Positions 19,483 through 27,957 of a stretch of DNA of 64,000 nt are shown here, piece after piece. The position numbers were made by a program, and so were the translations under genes. Source of the stretch: Sulfurimonas sp. HSL3-1 (GTDB lineage Bacteria; Campylobacterota; Campylobacteria; Campylobacterales; Sulfurimonadaceae); assembly GCF_039645995.1 (NCBI RefSeq), contig NZ_CP147920.1:1-64000 (forward strand), given 5' to 3'. The first letter of the stretch is position 1; the number at the start of each line of letters is the position of its first letter. The notes under the pieces are model-generated. The model did not search any database, was not told the DNA's origin, and saw only the letters and a list, made by a program, of their open reading frames with translations.

Positions 19483-20499
19483 TCAAGCTTCCATCAACGC
19501 TTTTGCCAGCCGCATCGCGGCGATGACGGCGCCTTCGAGGTAGCCGCCCTCTTCGGCGGAGGTCTCTGTTCCGCAGAAGCGGATGCGTTCCGAAGCCTTC
19601 GTTTCCATCCCGTAGCGGGGATGGGCGTCGAGGGGTTCTCGGTCGGCGGGGACGGAGGTATAGGGGTCGCTGCGCCAGTTGTGGTAGCGGAAGAGTTCGT
19701 AGTCGCGGGCCGGCGCCCCGAATAGGCGCTCAAGCTGTTCGATGACGCGTTCGGGCTGGGAGTCGTCGGCGGAACGGGTGTGGTAAAAGCCGAAAAGCGC
19801 CCCTTTGTTCCGGGTCGAAGCGTCGTGCACTTCGGAGAGGGGGCCGCGGTGGCTGGTGGCGAACCCGCTGAGCCCTCGCTCGCGCCAGAACGGTTCGGCA
19901 TAGGTGACGATGCACTTGGACGAAAAGCCCATCCAGGTCGGGATAGCGAGCATTTTTTCACGCATCGCTGCCGCCAGCGGCGGTTCGAAGGCGATGGTAT
20001 CGGCACAGAGGCGCGGCGGGAGCGTGACGATGCAGTGCGAGGCCCGCAGCGCCTCGCCGTCGGTGTGCACGGTGACCCCCTCGCTGTCCGAGCGGATCGT
20101 ACGCACGGGGGTTTCCAGCCTGATGTCGACGTCGCCAAGGCGTTCGGCCAGGGAGGAGGTCAGCATACCCGCCCCCCCTTCGATCCTGTAGGAGGGGGCG
20201 TTTTTCCCGGTGCGGAAGTACTGCACGCCTTCGGGCGCGTCATAGGCGAAGGCGCCCTGGTCATAGTGGCGGAACAGGGTGAGACCCAGGGCATCGATGA
20301 GGTGCCTTATGTGGTGCTGGTGGGGCCACACCCAGGTTGGTCCGAGGTCGAAGCGCTCCCCCGCCTCCTCGACCGTGAGGATCCTGCCGCCGATGCGCGG
20401 CCGCCCTTCGAGCAGGATGATGCGGTAGCTATCTTGCAGCAGATAGGCCAACAGCAGACCGTTCAGGCCTGCTCCTACGATAATGAGTTCCGGTTTCAT
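19483..20499 (-). CDS. FAD-dependent amine oxidase family protein
   Basis: A flavin-containing oxidoreductase of the monoamine oxidase / phytoene desaturase superfamily. The 338-residue protein has the N-terminal dinucleotide-binding motif IIVGAGLNGLLLAYLL, the second glycine pair in RPRIGGRIL, and GPTWVWP. Its C-terminus (IRFCGTETSAEEGGYLEGA) is the typical FAD-closing segment, where the family usually has FAGE. There is no signal peptide. It appears monocistronic, with 337 non-coding bases upstream. The amine or other substrate is unknown. Confidence 0.85.
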   Translation of the reverse strand: MKPELIIVGAGLNGLLLAYLLQDSYRIILLEGRPRIGGRILTVEEAGERFDLGPTWVWPHQHHIRHLIDALGLTLFRHYDQGAFAYDAPEGVQYFRTGKNAPSYRIEGGAGMLTSSLAERLGDVDIRLETPVRTIRSDSEGVTVHTDGEALRASHCIVTLPPRLCADTIAFEPPLAAAMREKMLAIPTWMGFSSKCIVTYAEPFWRERGLSGFATSHRGPLSEVHDASTRNKGALFGFYHTRSADDSQPERVIEQLERLFGAPARDYELFRYHNWRSDPYTSVPADREPLDAHPRYGMETKASERIRFCGTETSAEEGGYLEGAVIAAMRLAKALMEA

Positions 20500-20836
20500 G
20501 TGCGAAGTATATTCCTTTTAGGATCAACCCAAACGCTTAAAGAGATTCTGCATTGAAAGCTTTATGTTTGCATCATCTTTTGCCCCGGAGGTGTGCACAA
20601 TCCGTTCCGCTCCGCCCCGCCCGGGACCTCTTGTGTTAAGCAAAATTTCTGCTTTGCGGAGGGCGTGCCGGGCAGGGCTGTGAGGGCTTTCGGCGCCGAT
20701 AATGTATTTCGTACGGTGACACATCAACCTTACGGATTCACGATTTGGGAAAAGGGTTTCTTGCCTTTAAGTCGCGTCTCCCTATACTTGTGGCTACGAA
20801 AAAAGGGGCGCAGAACCCCGAAACAACAAGGAATCG
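20500..20836. promoter_or_regulatory. Intergenic region with ftrB promoter
   Basis: This 337-base gap lies between divergent genes. TTGCCT (20761-20766) and TATACT (20783-20788), 16 bases apart, form a credible promoter 49 bases before ftrB. The remainder holds no gene I can support. A short open stretch from 20593 lacks a ribosome binding site and has unlikely composition. Confidence 0.5.
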
Positions 20837-21178
20837 ATGATGCAGATGGTCGATATGAGTTCACCGGAGTTCCTCGCCGAACTCGAAAAAACGAAAAAAT
20901 TCACCGACAAAGTCAACGCCCAGTTCGGATGGGTCTACAACCCGAATCATGACGTCAACGAGGGGGTCCTGATGGGACTGGCTCGTCACAAGATACTGTA
21001 CGGAAAGCGTTTCTGCCCCTGTTTCATGGTTCTCGAAGACGAGAACGGCAAACACAAAAGTGCCGATGACCGCATCTGCCCCTGCAAACCTGCTATTGAG
21101 CAGGAAGTCCCCGAAGAGGGCAAGTGCCACTGCGGCATCTTCTGCACCCCCGAATACGCCTCTTCCCACGACATGTAA
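20837..21178 (+). CDS. ftrB: Ferredoxin:thioredoxin reductase catalytic (beta) chain
   Basis: The catalytic subunit carries a [4Fe-4S] cluster beside a redox disulfide and passes electrons from ferredoxin to thioredoxin. The 113-residue protein has all the signature cysteines: CPC (60-62), CPC (81-83), CHC (97-99) and Cys103 in GIFC. The spacings between the clusters are slightly longer than in plant enzymes. No variable (alpha) chain gene is adjacent, as is common in non-photosynthetic bacteria. AAGGAATCG precedes the ATG, and a second ATG at 20840 is equally possible. Confidence 0.9.
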   Translation: MMQMVDMSSPEFLAELEKTKKFTDKVNAQFGWVYNPNHDVNEGVLMGLARHKILYGKRFCPCFMVLEDENGKHKSADDRICPCKPAIEQEVPEEGKCHCGIFCTPEYASSHDM

Positions 21179-21243
21179 GGTTCCGTCCGCCCCGTGCGGA
21201 TGACACCGCTGCCGCTTTTTTCACGTTGCCGCCGCGATTTGGC

Positions 21244-21249
21244 TATGAT
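21244..21249 (+). promoter_or_regulatory. recQ -10 element
   Basis: TATGAT lies 16 bases before the recQ ATG, with a possible -35 TTCACG at 21220-21225 (18-base spacer). Confidence 0.4.
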
Positions 21250-21265
21250 GTGAAAAAGTTTTGCC

Positions 21266-23059
21266 ATGCCTGATCACGCTACCGATAAATATTCCGTACT
21301 GAAAGACCGTTTCGGTCACAACGCCTTCCGCCCGCTGCAGGAGGAAGCCGTTGACGCCATCCTCGCCGGACGCGACCTGCTGATGATCCTGCCCACCGGC
21401 GGCGGGAAATCGCTCTCTTACCAGCTGCCGGCGCTGCTGATGGAGGGAACGACCGTCGTCATCTCCCCGCTGCTCGCCCTCATGCACGACCAGGTCCAGA
21501 GCCTGAAAGCCCAGGGGATGCGCGCGGAGATGCTCTCCTCGATGCAGACGGCGGAGGAGAGCGGCGAGATTGTGCGCCGCCTCTACGCCGGGGAGATCGA
21601 TTTCCTCTACCTCTCCCCCGAACGCCTCAACACAGAGGGGATGCGCAGCATACTTTCCCAGATCCGGCTCAACTACTTCGTCATTGACGAAGCGCACTGT
21701 ATCAGCGAGTGGGGGCATGAGTTCCGCGCCGATTACCGCGCCCTGTCGCAGCTGAGGGACTTCTTTCCGGGAATTGCCATCGCTGCATTCACCGCGACGG
21801 CGACGGCGCACGTGCGCGAGGACATCCTGCGCCTGCTGCGTCTAAACGATCCCAAAGTCCTGCAGGGGCAGATCTACCGCAACAATCTCCAGATCACCGT
21901 GCGCCACCGCATCAAGGACGGGTACGACCAGCTCCGGGACTTTCTTGATGACCATAAGGAGGAGAGCGGGATCGTCTACGCCTTCTCCCGCAAGAGCGTC
22001 GAGGCTGTCGCGAACTTCCTGCAACAGAAGGGGTATGCGGCGGCGGCCTACCATGCCGGGATGCCGACGGAGCAGCGCAACGCCGTTTTTCACGACTTCG
22101 TGCACGATCAAGTCCGGATCATCGTCGCGACGATCGCCTTCGGGATGGGCATCGACAAGAGCAATATCCGCTACGTTTTTCACATGAGCCTGCCCAAGAC
22201 CGTCGAGAACTACTATCAGGAGATCGGTCGGGCGGGGCGTGACGGCGACCATGCCGACGTCGTCATGCTCTTCGGGGCCCAGGACCTAATCCAGCAGAAG
22301 CGGTTCGTCGAGATGAACGAGGACGAGCAGTACAAGGCGCACCTGATGCAGAAGCTCGGCGCGGTGCACCGCTACGCTTCGGCGGAGACCTGCCGCCACC
22401 AGCAGCTCGCCGAGTATTTCGGCGACCGCATCGCGCCCTGCGGGACGCACTGCGATAACTGTCTGGAGCCCGAGTACGACAGGCGCGACATCACGACCGA
22501 GGCGCAGATGCTTCTCTCGGCCGTCTACCGTACGGGGCAGCGGTTCGGCAAGAGCTACCTTGTCGACGTCCTGCGCGGCTCGCGGGAGCAGAAGGTACTC
22601 GCCAACGGGCATGACGAACTCTCCGTCTACGGGGTCGGCGAGGCCCTGAACAAGAAGCAGTGGCTTGTGCTCATCGACCGGATGCTCGAGATCGGGGCGG
22701 TGGACCTGAACGCGCACCACGGCCTCTTTCTGACCCAGGAGGGTCTGGCCGTGCTCAAGGGCGAGGTACCGGTGCTTATCCGTGCCGACCGCCTCAACGT
22801 CCGGGCCAAGACCGTGAAAACGGCCGCGCCGGAAAGCTTCGACTACGATACGGAGCTTTTCGAGGCGCTGCGGGCCCTGCGCTTCGAGATCGCCCAGGAG
22901 CACGGGGTGCCGCCCTATGTCGTTTTCGGGGACAAAACCCTCAAGGAGATGGCGGCATCGCGGCCGCAGAGCAAGGCAGAGATGCTCGAGGTGGGCGGCG
23001 TCGGCGAGGTGAAATTCGAGCGCTACGGGGCGCAGTTTTTGGTGCTGCTGCAGAGCTGA
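21266..23059 (+). CDS. recQ: ATP-dependent DNA helicase RecQ
   Basis: A 3'-5' helicase of homologous recombination and replication-fork repair. The 597-residue protein has Walker A LPTGGGKSLSYQLPAL (about 42-57), the DEAH box in VIDEAHCISEWGHEFR, and motif VI IGRAGRDG. The zinc-binding RQC cysteines follow (CRHQQL, then CGTHCDNC), then a winged-helix region and an HRDC domain at the C-terminus (ALRFEIAQEHGVPPYVVFGD). The full-length architecture of bacterial RecQ is present. proB follows after 81 bases. Confidence 0.96.
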   Translation: MPDHATDKYSVLKDRFGHNAFRPLQEEAVDAILAGRDLLMILPTGGGKSLSYQLPALLMEGTTVVISPLLALMHDQVQSLKAQGMRAEMLSSMQTAEESGEIVRRLYAGEIDFLYLSPERLNTEGMRSILSQIRLNYFVIDEAHCISEWGHEFRADYRALSQLRDFFPGIAIAAFTATATAHVREDILRLLRLNDPKVLQGQIYRNNLQITVRHRIKDGYDQLRDFLDDHKEESGIVYAFSRKSVEAVANFLQQKGYAAAAYHAGMPTEQRNAVFHDFVHDQVRIIVATIAFGMGIDKSNIRYVFHMSLPKTVENYYQEIGRAGRDGDHADVVMLFGAQDLIQQKRFVEMNEDEQYKAHLMQKLGAVHRYASAETCRHQQLAEYFGDRIAPCGTHCDNCLEPEYDRRDITTEAQMLLSAVYRTGQRFGKSYLVDVLRGSREQKVLANGHDELSVYGVGEALNKKQWLVLIDRMLEIGAVDLNAHHGLFLTQEGLAVLKGEVPVLIRADRLNVRAKTVKTAAPESFDYDTELFEALRALRFEIAQEHGVPPYVVFGDKTLKEMAASRPQSKAEMLEVGGVGEVKFERYGAQFLVLLQS

Positions 23060-23140
23060 CTTTGCATTTTTTTCGATTTTCTGGTACTTTAAAGACCTAC
23101 TGCCATTATCCTAAATGGCAAAACAGAGCGAAAGAGATGA

Positions 23141-23902
23141 ATGAAACGTTTAGTGATCAAGGTCGGGACCGCCGTCCTGACCGAAAACAATAATATCGCC
23201 AAGGAACGGATGCTCAATCTCGTCTCCCTAGTGGCCGAGTTGAAGAAAAAATATGATGTTGTTTTGGTCAGTTCCGGCGCCGTCGCGGCGGGCTACTCGG
23301 CGCTCAAACTCGATAAGCGCAAACAGATCGGGAAGAAGGCGCTGGCGGCGGCGGGGCAGCCGATTTTGATGACCAGCTACAAAAAGAAGTTCGACATCTA
23401 CGACATCGACACCGCGCAGATCCTTCTGACCGAGGATGATTTCGACTCCCGTAAACGCACGAAGATGTTCCAGGAGATCATCGATGCGCATCTTCAAAAC
23501 GATATTTTGCCCATCGTCAACGAGAACGACATTACGTCGACGCCCGACCAGCTTTTCGGGGACAATGACCAGCTCTCCGCCAACGTCGCCTTTGCGATCG
23601 GGGCGGAGCAGCTGATCATCCTCAGCGATATTGAGGGGTACTTTGACAAGAACCCCAAAGAGCATGCGGATGCGCAGCTGCGGAAAAAAGTGACGATCCT
23701 CACCCCCGGAGAACTGCTGGATGACGCGACACCCAGCAGTTTTTTCGCCACGGGCGGGATCGTCACCAAACTGAAAGCCGCCGATTTCGTGATGCGGCGC
23801 GGCATCGATATGTTTTTGTGTAACGGCTTCGACCTCACCGCCGCCCGCAATTATCTGCTTGACGGCGAACAGACGTCAGGGACCCTCTTTACGACGGAGT
23901 AG
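23141..23902 (+). CDS. proB: Glutamate 5-kinase
   Basis: Phosphorylates glutamate, the first step of proline synthesis. The 253-residue protein consists of the amino-acid-kinase domain only, without the C-terminal PUA domain found in E. coli ProB. It begins KRLVIKVGTAVLTENN and has VLVSSGAVAAGY and the glutamate/ATP site FGDNDQLSANVAFAIGA followed by LSDIEGYF. Short ProB forms occur in related bacteria. In many Campylobacterota the gene sits beside obg and fmt; here it stands apart. Its last 27 bases overlap the convergent DUF429 gene. Confidence 0.94.
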   Translation: MKRLVIKVGTAVLTENNNIAKERMLNLVSLVAELKKKYDVVLVSSGAVAAGYSALKLDKRKQIGKKALAAAGQPILMTSYKKKFDIYDIDTAQILLTEDDFDSRKRTKMFQEIIDAHLQNDILPIVNENDITSTPDQLFGDNDQLSANVAFAIGAEQLIILSDIEGYFDKNPKEHADAQLRKKVTILTPGELLDDATPSSFFATGGIVTKLKAADFVMRRGIDMFLCNGFDLTAARNYLLDGEQTSGTLFTTE

Positions 23903-24598
23903 CCCCTTCTCCCCCGGTGGCGGCGTCAGCAGCACACCGCATGCCGCATCCCCAAATGTCAGACATCTTTTCTCATGAGCGTAACAGAGCGTATAGGCGC
24001 AGACCAGGCTGTCTAGAAAATCCTCTTCGGCCTTGAGCGCTTTGCCCCTGAGCGTCCCGAGAGGCGTTTTAAGGCTGTTTGGGATCGTTAGGAGTTCAAA
24101 CAGGGCCGTTTGCAGTTTCGTCATGGCCTTTAGACGCGCGTCTCTCGGAGCGGACGCTTTGTAGCGCAGGACGTTGCCCTCGTTGAAGAGGGCGAGAATG
24201 GTGGCGTGTGGATAGACTTCGAAAAGGGTGCCCTCTTCAAAACCGATCCCTTCCGCCTTGAGCCCTTCGTAGAGGGCAAACCCCGCATAACTTTTAAAAC
24301 GTTTTTCAAACAGCCGCGTGTTGACGGCGTGGACCCCGAGGCCGTAACGGGCAAAGGTTTTGAGGAAGGCGCGTTCGTTGGGGCGGTGGCCCGTGGCGTT
24401 GGGAATGATCATCGGGGCGTCGACACCGACGCGGCAGCCCGGATAGGCGTGGACGACGTCGAGGATCGCTTCGACCGTCTCGGCATAGCAATAAGCGACG
24501 AGCCGCGCCTCCGCATCGAGGACGGCGACGCCGCTGGGGTTGCCCTCAGCCCAGGCGAGGTCGATGCCGATGTAAAACGGTACCGCTGTCAGCGGCAT
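23876..24598 (-). CDS. DUF429 family protein (RNase H-like fold)
   Basis: DUF429 proteins are predicted RNase H-fold nucleases of unknown role. The 240-residue product begins YIGIDLAWAEGNPSGVAVL, with the first catalytic-type aspartate, and has GVDAPMIIPN with the second and a conserved acidic FLDSLVCAYTL segment near the end. The start overlaps the end of the upstream uracil-DNA-glycosylase-like gene by 10 bases, and the end overlaps proB on the other strand by 27 bases. It is the last gene of the selD operon. Nuclease activity is a family prediction only. Confidence 0.8.
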   Translation of the reverse strand: MPLTAVPFYIGIDLAWAEGNPSGVAVLDAEARLVAYCYAETVEAILDVVHAYPGCRVGVDAPMIIPNATGHRPNERAFLKTFARYGLGVHAVNTRLFEKRFKSYAGFALYEGLKAEGIGFEEGTLFEVYPHATILALFNEGNVLRYKASAPRDARLKAMTKLQTALFELLTIPNSLKTPLGTLRGKALKAEEDFLDSLVCAYTLCYAHEKRCLTFGDAACGVLLTPPPGEKGLLRRKEGP

Positions 24599-25236
24599 GA
24601 CAGAACCGCTTCCATCCCGGCGGTAAAAGCCGGTTTGCCGCCCCGCGCGGGGTGGCGGACCTTGGTATGGGGGATCTGCAGCCGTTTCAGGGCCTCTTCC
24701 GCGCTGTTGCCGACGGCGACGACGGTGACTACGGAGGGGAAAAGGGCAAGGAGGCGGCGCAGGAAGGGGGCCGCGTTGTCGATCTCTTTACTTGTCGGCT
24801 TGCGGTTGGAGTCAGGGTCGCCTCTGCTGTGGGGGTGGAAACAGAAGGCGTTCCAGCAAAGTGCGGCGGTGCGGTGCTTTTGCAGCACCTCCCAGACGAT
24901 TCCCGCACTCTGTTCGCGGGTGTAGGGTTCCTTGGAAACCCGGTAACCGTGCCGCGCCGTAAAGAGGGTGCCCTCCAGCACGCCTTCGGCGACGAGGGCT
25001 TCGGAGCTGAAGGGGATGCCCGTCAGGCGGCAGCCGTTGTAGCCGGGGGCTTCCCCGACGAGCAGCAGGGTGGGTTGCAGCGCGCGCATCTGCTGCAGGT
25101 AGCACTGCAGGTTGTGACGCTGGGTGTTGGTGCGTTTGGCGGCGTAGAAATTGGCGGCGTCCGCACCGACGACGGCGTCCTGGAGGTGTTTGCCGAAGCG
25201 TTTGATGTCAGTGTCGATCTTCACGGCTGCGGACAT
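24589..25236 (-). CDS. Uracil-DNA glycosylase family protein
   Basis: A 215-residue protein of the UDG-like alpha/beta superfamily. The water-activating loop motif reads GEAPGYNGCR and the DNA-intercalating loop VRHPARGGK, resembling the SMUG/family-4 branches. There is no obvious N-terminal [4Fe-4S] cysteine set, so it is not a classic family 4 or 5 enzyme. It overlaps mnmH by 29 bases upstream and DUF429 by 10 bases downstream, so its expression is tied to selenium genes. DNA-repair activity is inferred from the fold. Confidence 0.8.
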   Translation of the reverse strand: MSAAVKIDTDIKRFGKHLQDAVVGADAANFYAAKRTNTQRHNLQCYLQQMRALQPTLLLVGEAPGYNGCRLTGIPFSSEALVAEGVLEGTLFTARHGYRVSKEPYTREQSAGIVWEVLQKHRTAALCWNAFCFHPHSRGDPDSNRKPTSKEIDNAAPFLRRLLALFPSVVTVVAVGNSAEEALKRLQIPHTKVRHPARGGKPAFTAGMEAVLSCR

Positions 25237-26359
25237 AGTCGATCACCTCGCCTGCATTGCCGCGGAAGAGGACGGGGATGGGGCTTTTGGCGATCTGGTA
25301 GTCATACATGGGGTCGTAATAGTCGCGCAGCAGCATCCTGATCCACGGTTTGTGCTGTTCGGTCTCCCCGCTGCGGAGCTGTTCGGCGAAGGCGCCGGCG
25401 AAGAGCTGTTTGATCTGACGGAAACGCTCATCGCCGAGGCGCCTTCTGATGCGGTCTATCCCCGCATTGGCGTCATCGAACCAGTGCCGTTCAGGCTGCT
25501 CCGGGAACATGATCCGGTACTCATCCATGGCGTGGGCGACGTACTCGTCGAAGGTGATGTCCACCCGCTCTTCCATCGTGGCGGTAAGGATGATAAGCCC
25601 CCCTTCGAGGAAGTTGTCATAGACCGGCTTTGGGATGTAGAGCCGCCCGACGTTATGGCTTTCGTGCTCGATGACGAGGTGGTGGTGCTGCGCCGCCTCG
25701 TGGCGGATCAGGGCGTAGGCGAGGCGGTCCTCGAAATCGATCTGGGCGGGCTGCGGCGTGATGTGCCGCCCGAAGGAGGAGCCGCGGTGGTTGGCGAGCG
25801 CTTCAAGGTCGACGGCGTTCTCCATCCGGTGGATCAGCAGGGTCTTTCCCGTCCCGGTACGGCCGCTGATGATGAGGGTGTCGGCTTCGCCGCTGATGCG
25901 TTCGCTCTCTTCCATCAGGAAGTGGCGGAACGCCTTGTACCCTCCTTTGAGACGGGGCAGGGCGATCCCGGCCTCCTCCAGCCACGCCTGGGCGATCTGG
26001 GAGCGCTGGCCGCCCCGGAAACAGTAGAGCCAGGTGTCGGGGTGGGTGTTTATGAAGTCGGCCCAGGCCCGGACCCGCTCCTGTTTGTGGGGACCGACGA
26101 GCTGTTTACCGAGGGCCACGGCTTCCGCGTTGCCGGCCTCTTTGTAGCGGATGCCGATGAGACGGCGCTCCTCATCGGTCATCAGCGGGAGGTTGACGGC
26201 ACCGGGGAAGGCGCCCTTTTCAAACTCGACGGGGGCGCGGACGTCGATGAGGGGGCGGTTCTCCAAGACGATGCTTCGGAAGGCATCGGTGAGCGGGAGG
26301 TTCTTGCGTTTTATCGCCTCGATCTCGTCGAGGGAGCCGATCGGGAGGTCAAACGACAT
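25208..26359 (-). CDS. mnmH: tRNA 2-selenouridine synthase
   Basis: MnmH (SelU/YbbB) replaces the sulfur of 2-thiouridine at the wobble base of Lys, Glu and Gln tRNAs by selenium, through a geranylated intermediate. The 383-residue protein has an N-terminal rhodanese domain with catalytic Cys113 in YCFRGGQRS, and a P-loop domain with SGRTGTGKT (165-173). It overlaps the selD stop by 11 bases. Selenophosphate made by SelD is its selenium donor, so the two form a functional pair. Confidence 0.94.
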   Translation of the reverse strand: MSFDLPIGSLDEIEAIKRKNLPLTDAFRSIVLENRPLIDVRAPVEFEKGAFPGAVNLPLMTDEERRLIGIRYKEAGNAEAVALGKQLVGPHKQERVRAWADFINTHPDTWLYCFRGGQRSQIAQAWLEEAGIALPRLKGGYKAFRHFLMEESERISGEADTLIISGRTGTGKTLLIHRMENAVDLEALANHRGSSFGRHITPQPAQIDFEDRLAYALIRHEAAQHHHLVIEHESHNVGRLYIPKPVYDNFLEGGLIILTATMEERVDITFDEYVAHAMDEYRIMFPEQPERHWFDDANAGIDRIRRRLGDERFRQIKQLFAGAFAEQLRSGETEQHKPWIRMLLRDYYDPMYDYQIAKSPIPVLFRGNAGEVIDYVRSREDRH

Positions 26360-27380
26360 CGATCAGGTGCGTTCCGCGTTCAACGGTCTCGCCGATGCTT
26401 TCGAGGTGCAGCCCCTCCGCTTCCGCGAGGGCCAGGAAATCGGCGACGGCCTCCTGGCGCACGGCGCAGAGCAGGCCGCCGGAGGTCTGGGCGTCGCAGA
26501 GGATATCCTGCTGCTCCGGGGTCATCGGGCCGATCTTGTGGCCGTAGCTCTGGAAGTTGCGGCGGGTGCCGCCCGGGACGCACTCCATGGCGAGGTACTC
26601 CTTGACTTTCGGCAGCAGGGGGACGTCGTCAAAGCGGATGACGGCACCGATGCCGCTCCCCTCAACCATCTCGGCGAGGTGGCCCAGAAGCCCGAAACCT
26701 GTCACGTCGGTGACGGCGGTGACGCCCTCCATGTGGGCGATGGCGGCGCCGATGGCGTTGAGCGTCGTCATCGCCTCGACGGCCGGGTCGATATCGCCCG
26801 GCGCGATCTTGCCCTGCTTCTGCGCGGTGGTGAGGATGCCGATGCCGATCGGCTTGGTCAAAAAGAGCTCGCAGGCCGCTTCGGCGCCGTTGTTGCGCTT
26901 GAGATGTTCGTTGTCGACAATGCCGGTGACGGCCAGGCCGAAAATGGGCTCGGGAGAGTCGATGCTGTGGCCGCCGGCGAGGGGGATCCCCGCCGCTTCA
27001 CAGACGGAACGCCCCCCTTCTATCACCTCGCGGGCGACCTCGTCGGGCAGCTTGGCGATGGGCCAGCCGAAGATGGAGATGGCCATCAGCGGCTTGCCGC
27101 CCATGGCGTAGATGTCGCTGATGGCGTTGGTCGCGGCGATGCGCCCGAAGGTGAAGGGGTCGTCGACGATGGGCATGAAGAAGTCCGTCGTGGAGAGGAC
27201 CGAAGTGCCGTTACCCAGGTCAAAGGCCGCCGCGTCGTCGTTGCTGGCGTTGCCCACCAGCAGGGCGGGGTAGCTGATGTTTTCGCGGGCGCTCTGGAGG
27301 ATATTATCGAGCTGCTTGGGGGAGATCTTGCAGCCGCAGCCGGCACCGTGGCTGTATTGGGTCAGTCGGATGTCATCCAT
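26349..27380 (-). CDS. selD: Selenide, water dikinase (selenophosphate synthetase)
   Basis: Makes selenophosphate from selenide and ATP. The 343-residue protein begins [19 protein letters not shown], with catalytic Cys15 and Lys18. It is therefore the cysteine form, not a selenocysteine form. ATP-binding segments include [20 protein letters not shown] and [15 protein letters not shown]. selD is the first gene of a four-gene minus-strand operon. No selA, selB or tRNA-Sec gene is in the window, so here its evident customer is MnmH. Confidence 0.95.
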   Translation of the reverse strand: MDDIRLTQYSHGAGCGCKISPKQLDNILQSARENISYPALLVGNASNDDAAAFDLGNGTSVLSTTDFFMPIVDDPFTFGRIAATNAISDIYAMGGKPLMAISIFGWPIAKLPDEVAREVIEGGRSVCEAAGIPLAGGHSIDSPEPIFGLAVTGIVDNEHLKRNNGAEAACELFLTKPIGIGILTTAQKQGKIAPGDIDPAVEAMTTLNAIGAAIAHMEGVTAVTDVTGFGLLGHLAEMVEGSGIGAVIRFDDVPLLPKVKEYLAMECVPGGTRRNFQSYGHKIGPMTPEQQDILCDAQTSGGLLCAVRQEAVADFLALAEAEGLHLESIGETVERGTHLIDVV

Positions 27381-27449
27381 GCGTGGCCTTTTCGCTTTTT
27401 CCGAATCATAGTCCTCTTTCGATAAGAACGCACTTTAGAGGCGCCATGG

Positions 27450-27455
27450 TATGAT
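27450..27455 (+). promoter_or_regulatory. -10 element of the HAD gene
   Basis: TATGAT lies 24 bases before the ATG at 27474, followed by the ribosome binding site AAAGGAA. It falls in the 93-base gap divergent from selD. Confidence 0.4.
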
Positions 27456-27473
27456 GCTGCAAAAGGAACGCTT

Positions 27474-27953
27474 ATGCCGAATGAAACCGTCATTGACATC
27501 CCCCACTACGCGACATTGACCCTGCGCCACGTCGTTCTCGATTATAACGGGACGCTCGCCCTGGACGGGGCGCTGACACCGGAGGCGGCTGCGCTGCTGG
27601 GGCCGCTTTGCGCGCGTTACGACGTGCATGTGATCACCTCCGACACCTTTGGCACGGTCGCCGAAGCGGTCGCGCCCTACGGCGTCACGGTCAAGGTGCT
27701 GCAGAGCAGCGACCATACGGGGGAGAAGGCCGCCTACATCTGGGAACTCGGCGCCCCGCACTGTGCGGCGGTCGGCAACGGCGGCAACGACGCGCAGATG
27801 CTCAAAGCGGCGGGGCTCGGTATCGCCCTGGTCGGGGACGAGGGGTGCGCGACGGCGACCCTGATGGCGAGCGACATTGTCTGCAAGCAGATCGGCGAGG
27901 CGCTGGGGCTGCTGCTGAACGAGAAACGCCTGATCGCGACACTGCGCCGCTAA
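27474..27953 (+). CDS. HAD-superfamily protein, soluble P-type-ATPase-like
   Basis: The 159-residue protein has only the HAD core, resembling the phosphorylation domain of metal P-type ATPases. Motif I is VVLDYNGTLAL: Asp23 is the nucleophile, but the usual second acid is Asn25 (DxN rather than DxD). ATPases have DKTGT at this place. Motif II is the threonine/serine in VITSDTF, and motif III/IV is GNGGNDAQML. This pattern fits small ATPase-related HAD proteins of unknown substrate. AAAGGAACG precedes the ATG. It is convergent with an MscS gene five bases away. Confidence 0.8.
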   Translation: MPNETVIDIPHYATLTLRHVVLDYNGTLALDGALTPEAAALLGPLCARYDVHVITSDTFGTVAEAVAPYGVTVKVLQSSDHTGEKAAYIWELGAPHCAAVGNGGNDAQMLKAAGLGIALVGDEGCATATLMASDIVCKQIGEALGLLLNEKRLIATLRR

Positions 27954-27957
27954 CGCG

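Noticed and set aside
20593..20952. Plus-strand open frame overlapping the ftrB start
   Set aside because: It overlaps ftrB in another frame, lacks a ribosome binding site, and has shadow-like composition.
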